Below are positions 24,157 to 39,100 of a stretch of 64,000 bases of DNA, one piece after another (position 1 is the stretch's first letter; every line of letters starts with the position of its first letter). The notes under the pieces were generated by a model. That model had not been told where the DNA came from. It saw only the letters and a list, made by a program, of their open reading frames with translations, and searched no databases. The translations under genes were made by a program, and so were the position numbers. Origin of the DNA: Casuarina equisetifolia. Taxonomy: Eukaryota > Streptophyta > Magnoliopsida > Fagales > Casuarinaceae. The stretch spans positions 8,725,938 to 8,789,937 of the forward strand of contig CM052358.1 in NCBI GenBank assembly GCA_028551475.1, in the 5' to 3' direction.

Positions 24157-27100
24157 ATGGAGCTAGCACAATTAGAGGCATTGTGTGAGAGGCTGTACAA
24201 CTCTCAGGATTCTGTGGAACGAGCTCATGCAGAGAACACTTTGAAATGCTTTTCGGTGAACACTGATTATATATCCCAATGCCAATACATTCTTGACCAT
24301 GCATTGACACCTTATGCGCTGATGCTTGCTAGTTCAAGTTTGTTGAAGCAAGTCACTGAGCATAGCCTTGCTTTACAGCTCCGTCTTGATATCCGTAATT
24401 TTCTTGATCCTGTTCACTGGATGTCTTATGCCTTTTCTTTATCTTTACATCCTTTATTTGCTTTTGGATTTGAATGGCTGAACTTTATTTGTAGGAAACT
24501 ACCTTGTTAACTATCTGGCCACCAGAGGACCTGAATTACAGACTTTTGTAACTGCATCTTTAATTCAACTCTTATGTCGAGTTACAAAGTTTGGGTGGTT
24601 TGATGATGATAGATTCCGCGATGTGGTCAAAGAGTCAACAAACTTCTTGAGCCAGGTTACTTATAGTGTATTACATTAAGAATTCAGTTCATTTGTGCGT
24701 GCTCACCTGTTTATGTGTCTTAACTGTGACATTCCACTCCCTATGTGTGTATGCGTTTGTCTCTCTAAGGTCCACTTATATCTTCATCTTTAAGTTGGTC
24801 TACTGAATTCTATTTTCCTGCATAACAAGTCTTTTTAATAGATGGCTCTTTGATGAACTGAGCAGAAAGATGATCCTTCTACAAAGTCATTGGTTTTAGT
24901 CCTATGAAATTATTTTTCACTTTTAATTTTGGTGTTTATTGCCTGTCAATATTTATCACGGTAATGTTGCCAATAATCAAGGAGACAGATAGATTTTATT
25001 TTTAGTATTTATTTTAATACATATAATGCGGTTTCATTTTAATAGCATATGATTTTTTGTATCAGAGGACTGCCTCATTTGTTCCCTTTGAATGGCTGAT
25101 GAAGTCTTTTACTTAATTAGTATATTGTACTGCCTATGTATTAACTTCCATATATTGTTTTGGTGACTGGTGATACTTGTTCGAAATATCTCAGGAACTT
25201 TTAATTCATTAGAAATAAATTAATTTCATGTAAGGAAATGAAGATCATCTACGTAAGTCTGCATCTATATTTTTATTCATAAACATAAATATACTGTAAT
25301 TTGAGAAATTCTTTGCTCATTGCAATTTTGTAACAATGAGAGTTGTTAACCAATATGGTGAAGTTTTCAAGCCTATTGCATAACAGTCATCCACCATGAT
25401 GAATTTAATACCATATTACATTTTAAAAGGATGGAAATGAACATGTCTGTTGCTAAATGAATTGTGTTGGAACTCAACTTTTAAGTTGGCTTTTAGGGCT
25501 GTAGTCAAAAGCAAGTCGGGTGCTGGCTGAGGCTCTTGGATGAGTTGCGGTGTTATTGTATTGAGATCTTGAGTGGGTCGAGTTGGTGCATTGGTTGAGG
25601 GAAGATGTGCTAGAAGGCTTTCCTCATCATACTGATATTTCTTATATTTATTCACATCACTAGTATTTATTTTTGAAAATTTAGTAGCCTTTAAGATGAA
25701 AATTTTCTTTGGGATGTTCTAGCTTGCTGTTAGCAATGAGTTTTATGAGTAGCAGTCATTTGTGATCACACACAAAAGGTAATTTTTAAGATGTTAAGTA
25801 GTTCTATGTTATCATTTCAGTAGTTTAACTTATCTATAAATTATGGTCGTCTAGGAGTCTCACTTAGTTTAATCTTTGTAATATGATGTTTTTAGCATGG
25901 TGTAATCCCCTCAATAAATAATAAGTGGAAGGTGTGTGTGATATAACTTGGTAACACATCATTTATTTTCCTTGCTTAAATCTCGCTTTCTTTAAGTGAT
26001 ACATTGTTACTTCTCTAACTACAGCTTGCTTATAAGTCTCTGCAGTGGGGTCTTTTCCTGCAAAATCTAGGTTTATCTTTTGATTGATTTTCTTCTCATT
26101 TTTTGAATAGTTTGATTGTATTGTTTATTGTGACCTGGAAGTATCGGCTGGAGGCCTTTAGTGCTAAATGAAGTTTATGGTAATGATGAAGAGAATGATT
26201 GTTCTATTAAGGTTCATTACTTGTGTTGTTAACTCTATCCTTTTCAATTTAGAGCATGAAGTTCTTTCACCACAAATGAAAAGTAAAAGAATAAAAAGAA
26301 TAAGAAAAAAGGCTCTATTTGGTCCATTATTTTATTTACTTCCTATCTTTCTTCTATCATTTTCTGTTCCTTTGTCCACCAAAAAGAAGTAAAGGAAAAT
26401 AAAAAGTAGGAATCAAAGAAAAGGGGCTAAACATATTGGTATGACATGAATCCACCACATGGTAAATTGAAAGTGAAAAATAGAAAGAACAAATTCTTGG
26501 GGGCTTTATTTTTATTTTTTTTTTTTCTTTTTTGGTTTTGACAGAAGAAGAGCTGCTAATTCTGCCACCATTCAGTATATTTAGTGTTTGTGATGGAGGA
26601 AATTTTAATGATCTGTATTGTCCTGATGTCTTTATGTATTTCTTCTTTCCTTTCTCTCTAATACTTTTTTTTTTGTTCTCTTTTTAAAAAAGATGAAACT
26701 TCAATTCTGTATATCTGTAGGGCTATTAATTTTTGTCCTATCCTAGCCAGTGGGCCTAAATCATTTGTCCTACATCTATTTGTGCTCGGGCATGTCGGTC
26801 ATGATATGGCTTTCCAAGTGTACATCACGTGTTTTTGCTGATTAGTGACATCTGTATAACAGTATATATTTTAGTGTTGTTACAAATAATGTGTTTAAGA
26901 AGGTATGGGTATAGATAGATTATGGTTTGACCATGTCTACTGTGGTGATTATGGAGAGAGAGAGAGGAAGTGACACTTCTTTGAAGTTATTAACTTCTCT
27001 AGATCAACTGCTTGCTCTAGTTTTTATTTGAACTTGGTTGTACGTTAACTTTATTGCTTCTTAGGTATGCTATTCGTGGCTTCTGATTTTTCTTTCCTTG

Positions 27101-30100
27101 TTACGGTAGATTGATTTTCAGTCTCTATTGTCTTACTTTTGATATCATCATATAGTTCATCCTTGTCTCACACCATTAATCTGCATTTTGCTGCGTCTCT
27201 GTCTCAATTTTTCTGCTTCTTAGGCATACTTTCAATGCCTTAAGCTGTTGCTTTCTTGCATAGTATTCCATTGAGTTCTATAAGTTATTAGTTGATATCC
27301 TTCCTTTATAGGTTTTACTACCAGTTGTAACAAGTCCAAACTAGTGTTTTTATATGGTTGATTACTGATATTGTTCACAATCTTTTTTTTTGTTTTGTTT
27401 TAAACAGGCAACATCAGAACACTATGCTATAGGTTTGAAGATTTTGAATCAACTTGTGTCTGAGATGAATCAGGTAAACTTCTATTTCTCCCCATGTTTG
27501 TCGCCATTATAGTGAATAATCACTCCAATGCTACAAGGCTTGGGGGATGATAAATATCTTATTTTGAAAGCACATGTAATTTTGTATCTTTTCTTTGTAT
27601 TTGGTGAATAACAAGACAAGTTTTCATGTTATCTTTTTTCCTTTCCTGCCCCTTGTCAGAAGTTTCATAGTTAATTGGATTGCCTACCAACACCTGCTTT
27701 TCTGTTTTTTGGTCTTTTAAATCCGCAGCCAAATCCTGGTTTGCCTTCAACACATCATCGAAGGGTGGCATGCTCCTTTAGGGATCAGTTGCTTTATCAG
27801 ATATTTCAAATATCCTTAACATCATTGCGTCAGCTGAAGACTGATGGTAATATGCCATAACACGCCATGATATAACCTGTACTGCCTCAAAAGTTTTTCA
27901 TTTGCTGCTTTGATGTTGACTTTTGTCCTGAAGATTTTGCATTATGTAAATCATGCAGTTGTCAGTCGTTTGCAAGAGCTAGCGCTTTCTCTTTCACTTA
28001 AATGTCTGTCATTTGATTTTGTTGGGACATCAATTGATGAGAGTTCAGAAGAATTTGGTACTGTTCAGGTATTTGCTGCTTTTGACTGTAACTATTAGTT
28101 GTTTGATGGTTCTTCAGTGAGTTCCTTGTGCTTTGGACTCTTTAGTAGGTTCCTAACATGGTAGTGATTTCACAGATTCCATCTGCTTGGAGACCTGTTC
28201 TGGAGGATCCTGCAACATTGCAGATATTTTTTGACTACTATGCTATAACGAAGGCCCCTCTTTCCAAGGAGGTTAGTTCATATCAAGTTTTTTCATATAC
28301 AAATAGAATTTCCTTTTAGACCTTGATATTTGTCCAATCTATTATTAACCCTTTATTCATTGATTTTTCGAACTATTCAACTAGGGTACTGGATAGTTTT
28401 GAGTATATTCTCCACCACCTGTGCTCTCTTTTTTGTCATTGTTTTTATGATAACTAAATAAAATCCATTATGTCAAGGGGGAGGAAGTAACCCAAGTTCA
28501 TGGGAAGTATACAATTCAGACCTATATTTATGAAATTTAATCTGCAAATGGATAAAGATTGTAAAGAAATCTTAGTAACTCGTAAGGATAAAAAGGGAGA
28601 GATCTAGATTAAGTTGTCTTGAGTCGTCACAAGCATTTAAATACGATTGAAGGGAAAAACAACAGCTGTCTCCCAGTGAATGCAAGGTTAGGCAAAAAAT
28701 TGCCTGTGTGAATTTCCAACCTTCTCTGAACCAACAAATGCCTCTTTTGGGGAGTCCCATTTAACCTTCATTATGGGAGTTAACCAAACATCTTGAGGCA
28801 TTTGCTGACAACAGTCATGGCCACTTGTATAAGTGTTCTGGGACGCACCTGTCTCTTAGAAGAGGGTTTTTGGAATGTGAAGTCCTGGTAAGGCTTTTCA
28901 CCTTGGATCAAATTGAACCACATGCTCTACAGCATGTGGATGTCTTTACAGTTTCCCAGGTTCATTCTTGTGAGTGTACTTCTCAGGCAGGATGCCTTTT
29001 GTGTTAGCCAGCTCTGCCAGGGTTGATGTGCACAATTCCTAGTATCCATTATTTATAACTCGGACCACTCTGGTGTATAACCTCATTTGCTTTCCGTAAC
29101 TTTTTGTTTCTCATTTGCAATGTGCCAACTAGTGCTTTCTGCCTTTGGTGTTCTTCTTAATCTCTCACTGCAATTCATTTAAAATAAGCCCTAATCCCAA
29201 TAAACTGAGGTTTGTATGGATCCTCTTATGCCTTTGGTACTATCTTGGCAATTATGTGTATTTACCTCTTGATTGACTGTGTTGTTACTGGCGACTGTAT
29301 CATTTTTCAAATGCATATTCTTGATATGTGAACAGTGATTATCCTTGTAAGAGAAAGAATAATTGCATATAACGAAGAGAATGAAAATATGAAAGGAAGT
29401 AGCCCGCCAGGTAATGGAACAGACTTATGCTGTTACTTACCTAAAGAAGAAATATTTGTTTAAATAAAAAAATTGTCTTTTTGTTTCCTTAGCCTTTAAT
29501 TATAGCTTCTCAATGAACAAAACTTAAATTGCTTTTAATATTCGGCACATTACTGCTAGTGTAGATAGTAATTCAACTGGATCACACCTTCTTTGTTTGT
29601 CAAGTGCTTCCGCTAGATCCATCCTGCTAATAAAGTCTGTGCTAGAAAAATATTACTAAATGCGATTCTGTTTATTTATAGAATCATGTCATAGAGCTGT
29701 TTGTGTATGTGTGGGCTTTAGCACTCTGAAGTAAAAGCCTTTAATACTTGAACGTGGTCTTGACCAAGATAGTGAATCTCGTTATTTGATGGTAATTGTT
29801 TGCTGATCTGAAAAGCGTGCTCCTTTATTGTCTTGGGGTCCCGAAATACTTTTCCTTTCTGCTTTTTGGTATTAAGTGACCTTGGCTCACCAATAGAAAG
29901 CCTTGACATTGGGATAGGCTGTGTTGAGAAACACTGGCTAGAACTCTAGATTCAAAAATAAAATTGCCAGGTGGTCGTCTTCTTGTTAAAATATGCTCTG
30001 GGAAGGTCTCACATCCATGATGTACTGACCTTTACCTCTTTGATGCATCTATTTAAGAATGATTATCTCCTAGTTTAGCAGTTGGTCAAATGTCACTATT

Positions 30101-33100
30101 CTGTCTCGCTTCTTTTATGGTTGGTGTTTTTACTCTGAGCTAGCTGACAATGGAAAATAATTAATGAATGCTTTTTTAGTCTTACAAAATTCGTGAATCA
30201 TAGATGTGATATATGCTGCCAAAAGTTATTGTAAGATAGCCCACTCTATCATGTTTCCTTTTTCTTTTTGGTGCAAATATCTAGTATTTCAACTTTTTAC
30301 CCATTGGTTTACGATGTTCAGAACAAAATTCGTTTACATTTTTAATGGTAAGGTCATAAAGACTGTGTTTTGTTGACTACTTTTTTATCTTTGGATATAG
30401 TTTTGATGGCTTCCTGGTGTAGGTGAATTGATATTTGCAGGATACTTTGGTTTATATGAGCGGCTATTTGCCTCTGACAATTGTTAATCACTTGAAGACA
30501 CTTCTGAGTTAAATATATGTGCTTATGGGTTAACAATGGTAGATTGTGACTCTCTGTTTTTGTGTTCATTTTACTTGGTCTGTTATTTAGGTAGGAAAAG
30601 TTTTCGCAGGTCACCTCTTGTTGCTTGTTATTGGCTATGCTGCTTTTTTATTTTTTATTTTTTTGAAGGAAAATTTTTCTCAGGTCACCTCTTGTTGTTT
30701 GTTGTTGACTATGCTGCTTTTATACCTCTTTTCTTTGGGTTAATTTTCCCCCCCCTTTCCAGGCACTGGAGTGCTTGGTGCGACTAGCTTCTGTAAGACG
30801 TTCTTTGTTTACAAATGATGCTGCCCGTTCTAAGTTTTTGGCCAATTTAATGACAGGGACCAAAGAAATCCTGCAAACAGGGCAAGGTGTGGTTGTCTTA
30901 TCACATTCGTTCTTTTTCTTTTTCTGTTTCGTTTTTTTGTTTCTCCTATATTCTGTGTATTTTCAAGCATGTCTTGCATGGCTGTGTCGCTGCCTGCACA
31001 TAATTGTTCTTTTGTTTTACTATTCTTCCCATTTAGTTTTTAATTTTTATTTTGATAGACAGACATCACTACTAGCTTTGAAGACTTCTGTTCCACTGAC
31101 ACCCAGTAAACTATTCTGTTGTTGGTTTGTTCAAGCTGAATATCTGTAATTTCAGGCTTCTGAGTTCTATATCTGGGGTCTCCGGAAATTGTCTTGGAAG
31201 TCTTGGTACTAGTCATCTGTTTATGGTGTTCTGGCCCATTGATTGTATATGGATAGATTTGTTGGGAATGTGAGTTAAGTGGGGTTGGAAAGAGATAGGA
31301 ATTGATATATTAATTGCATGAAGGGTAGCTCATAACATTTTCAGCTAAAATATGGTATAGAATGCTTGCAGATTAGTTGATAGCTGCAGCTGTTCTACAG
31401 ACGCCGTGTGGTTCAAGTTTGTGGTAGATGCTTGTGCTTATTATTGTATTTATTTAATGAAATGGTTCTAACAACCAAGGCATATATGGTTGTCACTAGC
31501 TAGCTAGCTCAAGTGGTGAGTTAGTAGGGATCCCAACTGCAAGATCTAGGGTTCAACACCCCAAATGTGAGTTGGGTCCGTATTTTGTAATTAAAAAAAA
31601 AATAGTGGTTAATTGACATTTGAACATTTACATTAGTGCCTGTAAGTTAATGGATAAGGACTCAAATTTATGGTGGAATTATTTTTGTAGACCGGATACA
31701 CTATGCTAACTGTTTGATTCAATATATTTGCAGTTTCAATTTTTTGACTATCTATTTTTCCATTTGGTTGATGCACTATACTTTTTGTTGATTCTATGTA
31801 TCAGGTCTTGCTGATCATGACAATTACCATGAGTATTGTCGTCTTCTGGGACGTTTCAGAGTGAACTATCAGGTATTTTTTGTTGAAAATTCTGGGTGTC
31901 AGGTACTGTTTGGCGGTGCACATAGTTTAGTATGTTTTGATAACCAAACATTGTTGTCTAACTGTTCTACCCAATAGGGAGCTCCTCTGTGTTTCTGTTT
32001 GATTTCTATGGTTATGCTTCTCCTTCTCCATGGAAGAACTAGCACCATTACATTGCCATGAAATGTAACACTGTGGTATCAGATTTAGTGATTCTTTTCT
32101 TCTCTGTTTTTAGTTTATTATGGGAAGCTTAAGAGTGAGTTTCACTCTCAGTTGCTGTTGCTGGAAATCCTTATAGTTGACAACCCTGCAGAACAGTAGA
32201 GAATTATAGTGGACTAATGTATCTATTATAGATTTGGGGGCAAATGTCAATCAGGGGATATGAGGGGCAGGAGCTTCTACTAATAGAACTAAGGATGGTT
32301 TGTCCATTCCTATTTCTTTTTGTGGCAAGATCGTCTGTATTTTTCCCTCATTTGCAGTTAGCCAGCAAAAGACATAGTAAGATTACTGGTTCTTCTAGCT
32401 GACTTCAACACCCCGTGCGTTTGTGGGACAAATTTGTGGGACAAATTTATTCGTAGTCCTGCAGATCTAGTTGCATAGACATTAATTGCAATGACAAAAC
32501 CACTGCTTTAGCATAATTTGTCAGTGAATTTATAATACTTACTCCACCGAAAGAGGCTAAGATAGATAACTGGAAAGCAACATCTTTTTTTCTTCAAATA
32601 ACTGTTTCTTTTTGTTAAAGAAGTTTAGAAATGGATATCGAAAGAGGTTAAATTCTATATTGTAATTTATTGGCTTTAACAACTATATATTATTTATGCA
32701 GTTCTTTGTTGGGGATCTATATTCTATAGGAATCTTTTTTCACTTTAGCTGTGATAAATTCCTCATTAGAGCTATGCAGTTTGTCATTGGGAAAATTATT
32801 GTAATTGGTATTTTTGCGTTCATCTCATACAAATACACAAATATTTTATTTCAGTGGTTTAGTGTATTATACTTCTTTTTGCATCTTTAACTAGTGATTT
32901 CAAGTTGTTCTATTTGCTGTATTGGGGATGCTGAAAGTATTTATAACTCCATTGACTTTGTGAAGTGATATGTTAATGAATTATTATGGTTCTCTCCTTT
33001 TCTATGAATTAATGAACATAGATGCCATGTTTTTACATATCTTTAATTGTGTTAGCAGTTGTCAGAGCTTGTAACTGTGGAAGGCTATAGTGATTGGATA

Positions 33101-36100
33101 CGTCTTGTCGCCGAATTTACTTTAAAGTCTTTGCAGTCTTGGCAGGTTGGTTGCTGTTTATTGCTTTCTGGTATTTCTGCACGAATGATTTTTAGAAGGG
33201 TAATCCCTCATACCTTCTGCAAGTTGCATTACTGACTATGGTTGTATTCTGTTGCCAGTGGGCTAGCAGCAGTGTATACTACCTGTTAGGGCTATGGTCC
33301 CGGTTGGTGACATCTGTCCCGTATTTGAAAGGTGATGCACCAAGCTTGTTGGATGAATTTGTGCCAAAGATTACTGAAGGTTTTATCACGTCAAGGTTCA
33401 ACTCTGTACAGGTATGGCAACCCATCATTCATTGGCAGGACTAATAGGTTCATGGTATTTAAAACACATTAGAATAGCAGCTTACTGGTTTCTTCTCTTC
33501 TGTTTGTATTTGCAGGCTGGATTGCCGGATGATCTTTCTGAGAACCCTCTAGACAATGTTGAGCTTCTTCAGGATCAACTAGATTGCTTTCCTTACCTCT
33601 GCCGCTTTCAGGTCAATCTCTATATGATTTGTGGTTTTTTCTTTGTCAGCTTGAATTACATATGAAGCTATCAGAACTTGTTTATTTTATATTTTTTTTT
33701 AAAAAAATTTGAGATAAACATTCTAATTCCAGTTCTAGTACGTTAGTGTTGTGTTGGCATATTAACAACATTCTTTTGTTGACTTGCAGTATGAAGGCAG
33801 TAGTTTGTATATAATAAAGATAATGGAGCCTATTCTGCAAGCATACACGGTATTTGCCATTTACCATGAGTATTTCCTTAGACGTCAAATTCAAAGTACG
33901 TTTGAGCTATCTTTGAGCTGGTCATAATTTTTGTTTTTGATTGATTTAAAAAAGGAAAGAGCTCGACTACAGGCTGGTGATAACAGTGAACTCTCAGTTA
34001 TTGAGGCCAAACTTGCTTGGATTGTCCATATTATTGCTGCTATTCTTAAGATAAAACAATGTACTGGTTGTAGGTAAATATCCTTGTCGTTTCTTTTTAT
34101 TTTGAATATCAGTTTAAAATCTTTGTTATTGTCATGATTACTTTAATTTTTAACTTACACAATAGTGTGGGATGTTAACATTTATTACTGATATGCAGTG
34201 TTGAGTCACAAGAAGTTCTTGATGCTGAACTCTCAGCTCGTGTTTTGCAATTGATAAATGTAACTGACAGTGGACTACATAGCCAGGTACACAAACGAGC
34301 CACCAGTGCGAAATTGCCAAATTTGAGGTTTATTGGTTTATTAACTGCATCTGGCTTCCTTCTTCTGACCCAGATTTTGTGCTTGAAAAATTATAAGAAT
34401 GTGCAAACTACTTCTTGTAATGCTCTCTTAATGTTACACTAGTTAATAACTTATCATTGAACCATTATTTTATTTGTGTATCTCTATTGCTTTATATATT
34501 TCCCTTTACTTATAATGTTAGCCAGATGTCAAGATAACTGATGTTTTTTTCTCTTATACATCACTTACGCAATTACGGAGTTGTTTCATGAAATTTTTGG
34601 GAAGTGTTAAAGGTTTTGTGTATTGAAAAATATTTGAGAAATGGTGAAAATTGGAATGTTTATTCATGAGGATTAATTTGAAAATTTGCTTAGATAATTG
34701 AAATTTTTTTTTGAAAGAGCACTAGGTCTTTTCTTTTAATTCTTCAATACTTCTACTAACAAAGAAAGCAAAAAAAGGAAGAAAAGGAAAGGTGTCAGAG
34801 GCTGGCCTTCAAAGTTGCTTTTGCCACCTCCGATGTTTCTGGGGAGGTGGACATAAACCTTTTACGAGAGGGTGAGGTAGGTGTTTTCACATGTGAGAGG
34901 CAAATAAGGTGGTGTGAATCTCTAGCCTTTCTTTTTGTGGCGTCAACTCATGGCCCACCCCCTCTCTTTCTTTCTTTCTCTCTCAAATAAGTATTTTATA
35001 GTAACTTTGAATAAATCTTTTCTTTAAATAATGAACTCGCAACACTAATTTCTATTTTAACGTTCTGTTTTAAGGTTCTGTTTTTCTATTCATATCGTTG
35101 ATTTTGTGCTGTAATTTGGCAGAGATATAGTGAACCAAGCAAGCAGAGACTTGATCGAGCAATTCTTACTTTCTTTCAGCATTTCCGAAAGTCTTATGTG
35201 GGTGATCAAGCCATGCATTCCTCCAAGGTAGTTAATTCTCCTTAAAACTTTTTCATTGCGTTTTCTCCCTGCATATGTTTTGAGGTTCTTTATTTTTTGT
35301 TGCAGCAGTTATATGCCCGGTTGTCTGAACTTCTTGGGCTGCATGATCATCTACTGCTATTGAATGTAATTGTTGGGAAGATTGCTACAAACCTGAAGTG
35401 TTATACAGAGGTGAAAATTTTGTTTTCCTGGATGTTGGTTTTAATTCTCTTTGATTGTGGATTATATTTATTTGTGTTTGTATCAGTGTGAAGAGGTGAT
35501 TGATCACACTTTAAGCTTGTTCTTGGAGCTGGCATCTGGGTAAGGTTTTATTATTGTTATCATTATTATTTTTATTATTATTTTGTTGTTTCTCTGTATT
35601 TCTTCAACAAAAATTACCTGGTTGACTACGTTGGTGTTTGTGGGGGTTGCAGGTACATGACCGGGAAGTTGCTTTTGAAGTTAGATACTGTTAAATTCAT
35701 AGTTGCAAATCATACGGTAATTCAAACACTGAACTATATTTTTTATCCATTTTCCTCTTTTTAATTTAATATCCATTGAGTAACTCTTGGTACTTGTCTT
35801 CATACTCATTGCAATGATTGTTTCTTCTCTATATAATTTCAGAGGGAACACTTTCCATTTTTAGAAGAATATAGATGTTCTCGCAGCAGAACAACGTTCT
35901 ATTACACTATCGGTTGGTTGATATTCATGGAAGACAGCCCTGTGAAGTTCAAGTCATCAATGGAGCCACTTTTGCAAGTACTCCTTCTATCTTCCCCTCT
36001 TCCTCCCTCTTGACATGCATGCATATTTATGAGTGGTTATGTTATTGCTATTTATACTGTTGTTGTAACACTGATAGTAACAAAAAATAACATTGTTATC

Positions 36101-39100
36101 ATTATTGGTTCTGTTATTGTTATTTGTTTTATATATTTATCTATTGATATGAGTATTGGCATTTTCGTTGTCAACAAATGTATGGGGATCATATTTATTT
36201 TATTATTTTATTGAACCATGTCCCGATGGATGAACTATCTACTTCCTCATTTGATTTTTCAACTTTGAGACTGATTAAATGTTTGTGGTTTTTTAGGTTT
36301 TCATCAACCTAGAATCAACCCCCGATTCACTGTTTCGTACTGATGCAGTAAAATATGCATTAATTGGCATAATGAGGGACCTCAGAGGAATTGCGATGGC
36401 CACAAATAGGTAAATACATTTGAAATTTCTTAATCGGTTTGTTGTTAACAGAAGCTTGTCTATAGTAACTACCATATTTGTATATGTTTTCAGTCGCCGA
36501 ACTTATGGTCTCCTGTTTGATTGGCTATATCCTGCACACATGCCACTTCTTTTGAAAGGCATCTCACAGTGGACCGACACACCTGAGGTATAAAATCATC
36601 AAATTTTGCATGTATTTGGAATTTTTAACATGTGCGTATATATTTAAGTATTCTCAAGAAAGCATTTATACTATTGATCTTGAAGTTCATTTATATCTAG
36701 TTAACTAGGCTTAATCCATTAGATTGATGTATTATTGACATTGTATCTTACATGTTCGCATTAGATTCCAAGCAGGCCTAGCTCTTAGACCTGTAGGATG
36801 ATGTCAATTGGTATCTAGGACAATTCCTGGCATTTAGAAAGGGAACATACAAATTTAAATATAAATATAACTGCACACACTTTTTTCTTTTTATTTTAAC
36901 AATTTTTATGCATTATATGTTCACATGAATCAAGGGACTTGCCTGATATCTCTCTGGTTTTTTGGTTGGAAGGAACAAAGAATTGCTTAATGTACTTAAT
37001 CATAAGTAGAATATGTTTCTTGGGTCCCTAGGCGTAGTGAACCCAATTTCCATGTTGCAATAGTGGCTCTAGTGGGCATCGATTAGTGAGAACAACACTC
37101 CTGGTGAAAAACTAAGTAATGTTAACTGCATGTTGCCACTTTTCATTTTATGCAACTTCACCACGTTCCATATGGGAGGTTGCTTGGTTGCTTCTAGTGT
37201 AATGCTAGTGTGGAACATTCAGTGCTTCAGTTCAAAGCAAGTTCTTTAAATACGTTGCAGATGGGTGAATGCTTTCTCTGTTCTTTCAATGGATTTTATT
37301 TCATTTTATCTTTTGTTTGTTGAAGTTGGTTCTCTGGTGTACTTTTGTACTCTGATTTAAATACGTTGCATTGTATGTGAACTATGCAATGGAGTTTTTC
37401 TATTATAATCATGACCATTATTCTTGTCTTTTGATGAAAATGAGTATATATGTTGCTGTAATGGGATGCAGATTTGAGCAAACAAATATGGTCAACTTTT
37501 CCATATAAACTGCAGTATCTGATTCCATTCTTAGGGTTTTATCCTGTTTGAGTTTGTTTACTTGATATAGATTTTGATTTCTGCTAATTTTGTGTTGTGG
37601 ACTCAATCAGGAAGGAATTTTCTTCTATTTTTACAAATATCAAAGCCCAACTGTTTGGGTCATGGAACTCATGGCATGTGATACAATTTATATATTAACT
37701 GCCTTCTTTTTCATCAGCATAAATCTCTCTCTTTCCCTCCTATGTTTCAACATTATTTTTTGGATTAGTACTAAACTGTATATGCAATTGTAATATAGAT
37801 GCATAGATGAATTAATCATTGTGTGACATATTTTGCAATTTAATGTTTTTGTTTGGTTGTTCTCATTTGAGTTGGCTGGCTTGTTAGGTCCTATTTTCTT
37901 TTCTTAAATGGGTCTTTTCTCAATCACTTGGCGATACAGGTTACCACACCATTGTTGAAATTCATGGCTGAATTTGTGTTAAACAAAGCACAACGTTTGA
38001 CTTTTGACTCTTCTTCTCCAAATGGCATACTTATTTTCCGTGAAGTCAGTAAATTAATTGTTGCATATGGGTCAAGGATTTTATCTCTTCCAAATGCTGC
38101 TGATATATATGGCTTTAAATACAAGGGTATATGGATTTCCTTGACGATACTCTCAAGGGGTAAGACTCTGAACATTCTTTTATGTTAATTGCTTTGCAGT
38201 TTCATTGAGTGTCATGTGGAAATCTGATTTGGCATGATTTTTAGTTAGGTGACTCTTTATTAATGCGAGTATCATTTGCTGTCCTTTTGCCTGATCTAAG
38301 TGAGACCACAAGTTAGTTCCTTTGATTGGTTCTGGTGGTGACTTTTACCATTTACTAAAAGTGCTTGCGTTGTGAAGAGTCCTAATTGGATTACAAAGTT
38401 TAAGAGATTAGGGTTAGGAAAGAAGGAAGAAGAGAAGAAGAGTACATCTAACATGATTACACCCTTAGCATTTTGTATCAAACTAATATAAATCAAGCAC
38501 GACCAGCTTGTTGGACAATTGCTGGAAAGAGGCAAGAGGAAATGATATTTGAGAGCTTTACCTTGTTGATTGTTGGAGTAAACATAATGACTGATTTTTT
38601 CTGTGTTGATTGATCTGAAATAAAATGATAGTTAATCTCACCATTTTTGATCTACTTACTGAAAATGGGATTGTTAGCCATAAATGTCATAACATAGTTG
38701 TGATAGTTTATGTGCATAAGATGTGGAACATTGAGCTCCATGTTGTGAAGGTGAGAGTGAATTGTTAGCGTCTTGGAAGTTGTATAAATCATAGTTCTTT
38801 ACTTGGCTTCACCACTAGAATGGGCATTTTGTATTTTTCGATACTGGTTAGCAAGGACAACTTCCAGAAAAGATATAGTAGCCAGAAGTGGGACGTCTAT
38901 TAAAGCAACTTCCAACTTAGGATCCCTAAAACTGGTGTTGGATAAGTTGCAGTTTCCTTGTAAATAAATGCTCAACTGGAAGCATCTTTTGGATACCAAG
39001 ACATAGCAAACAACATCAAAGCAAGGTTGAAGAGAGCATCCTCTAAAAGCATGTCACATCAGTGCGAGTCACAAATAAGATAACTTTATAAATTAATCAT

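Noticed and set aside
24157-24510. 117-codon ORF as a stand-alone protein
   Set aside because: It is exportin exon 1 reading on past the donor at 24395 into the intron.
28765-29180. Functional rRNA gene
   Set aside because: Only a fragment is present, with many substitutions in universally conserved 16S positions, inside an intron.
31490-31603. Possible tRNA gene from the A and B boxes
   Set aside because: No acceptor stem, anticodon loop or cloverleaf can be formed; the A-tail points to a SINE.
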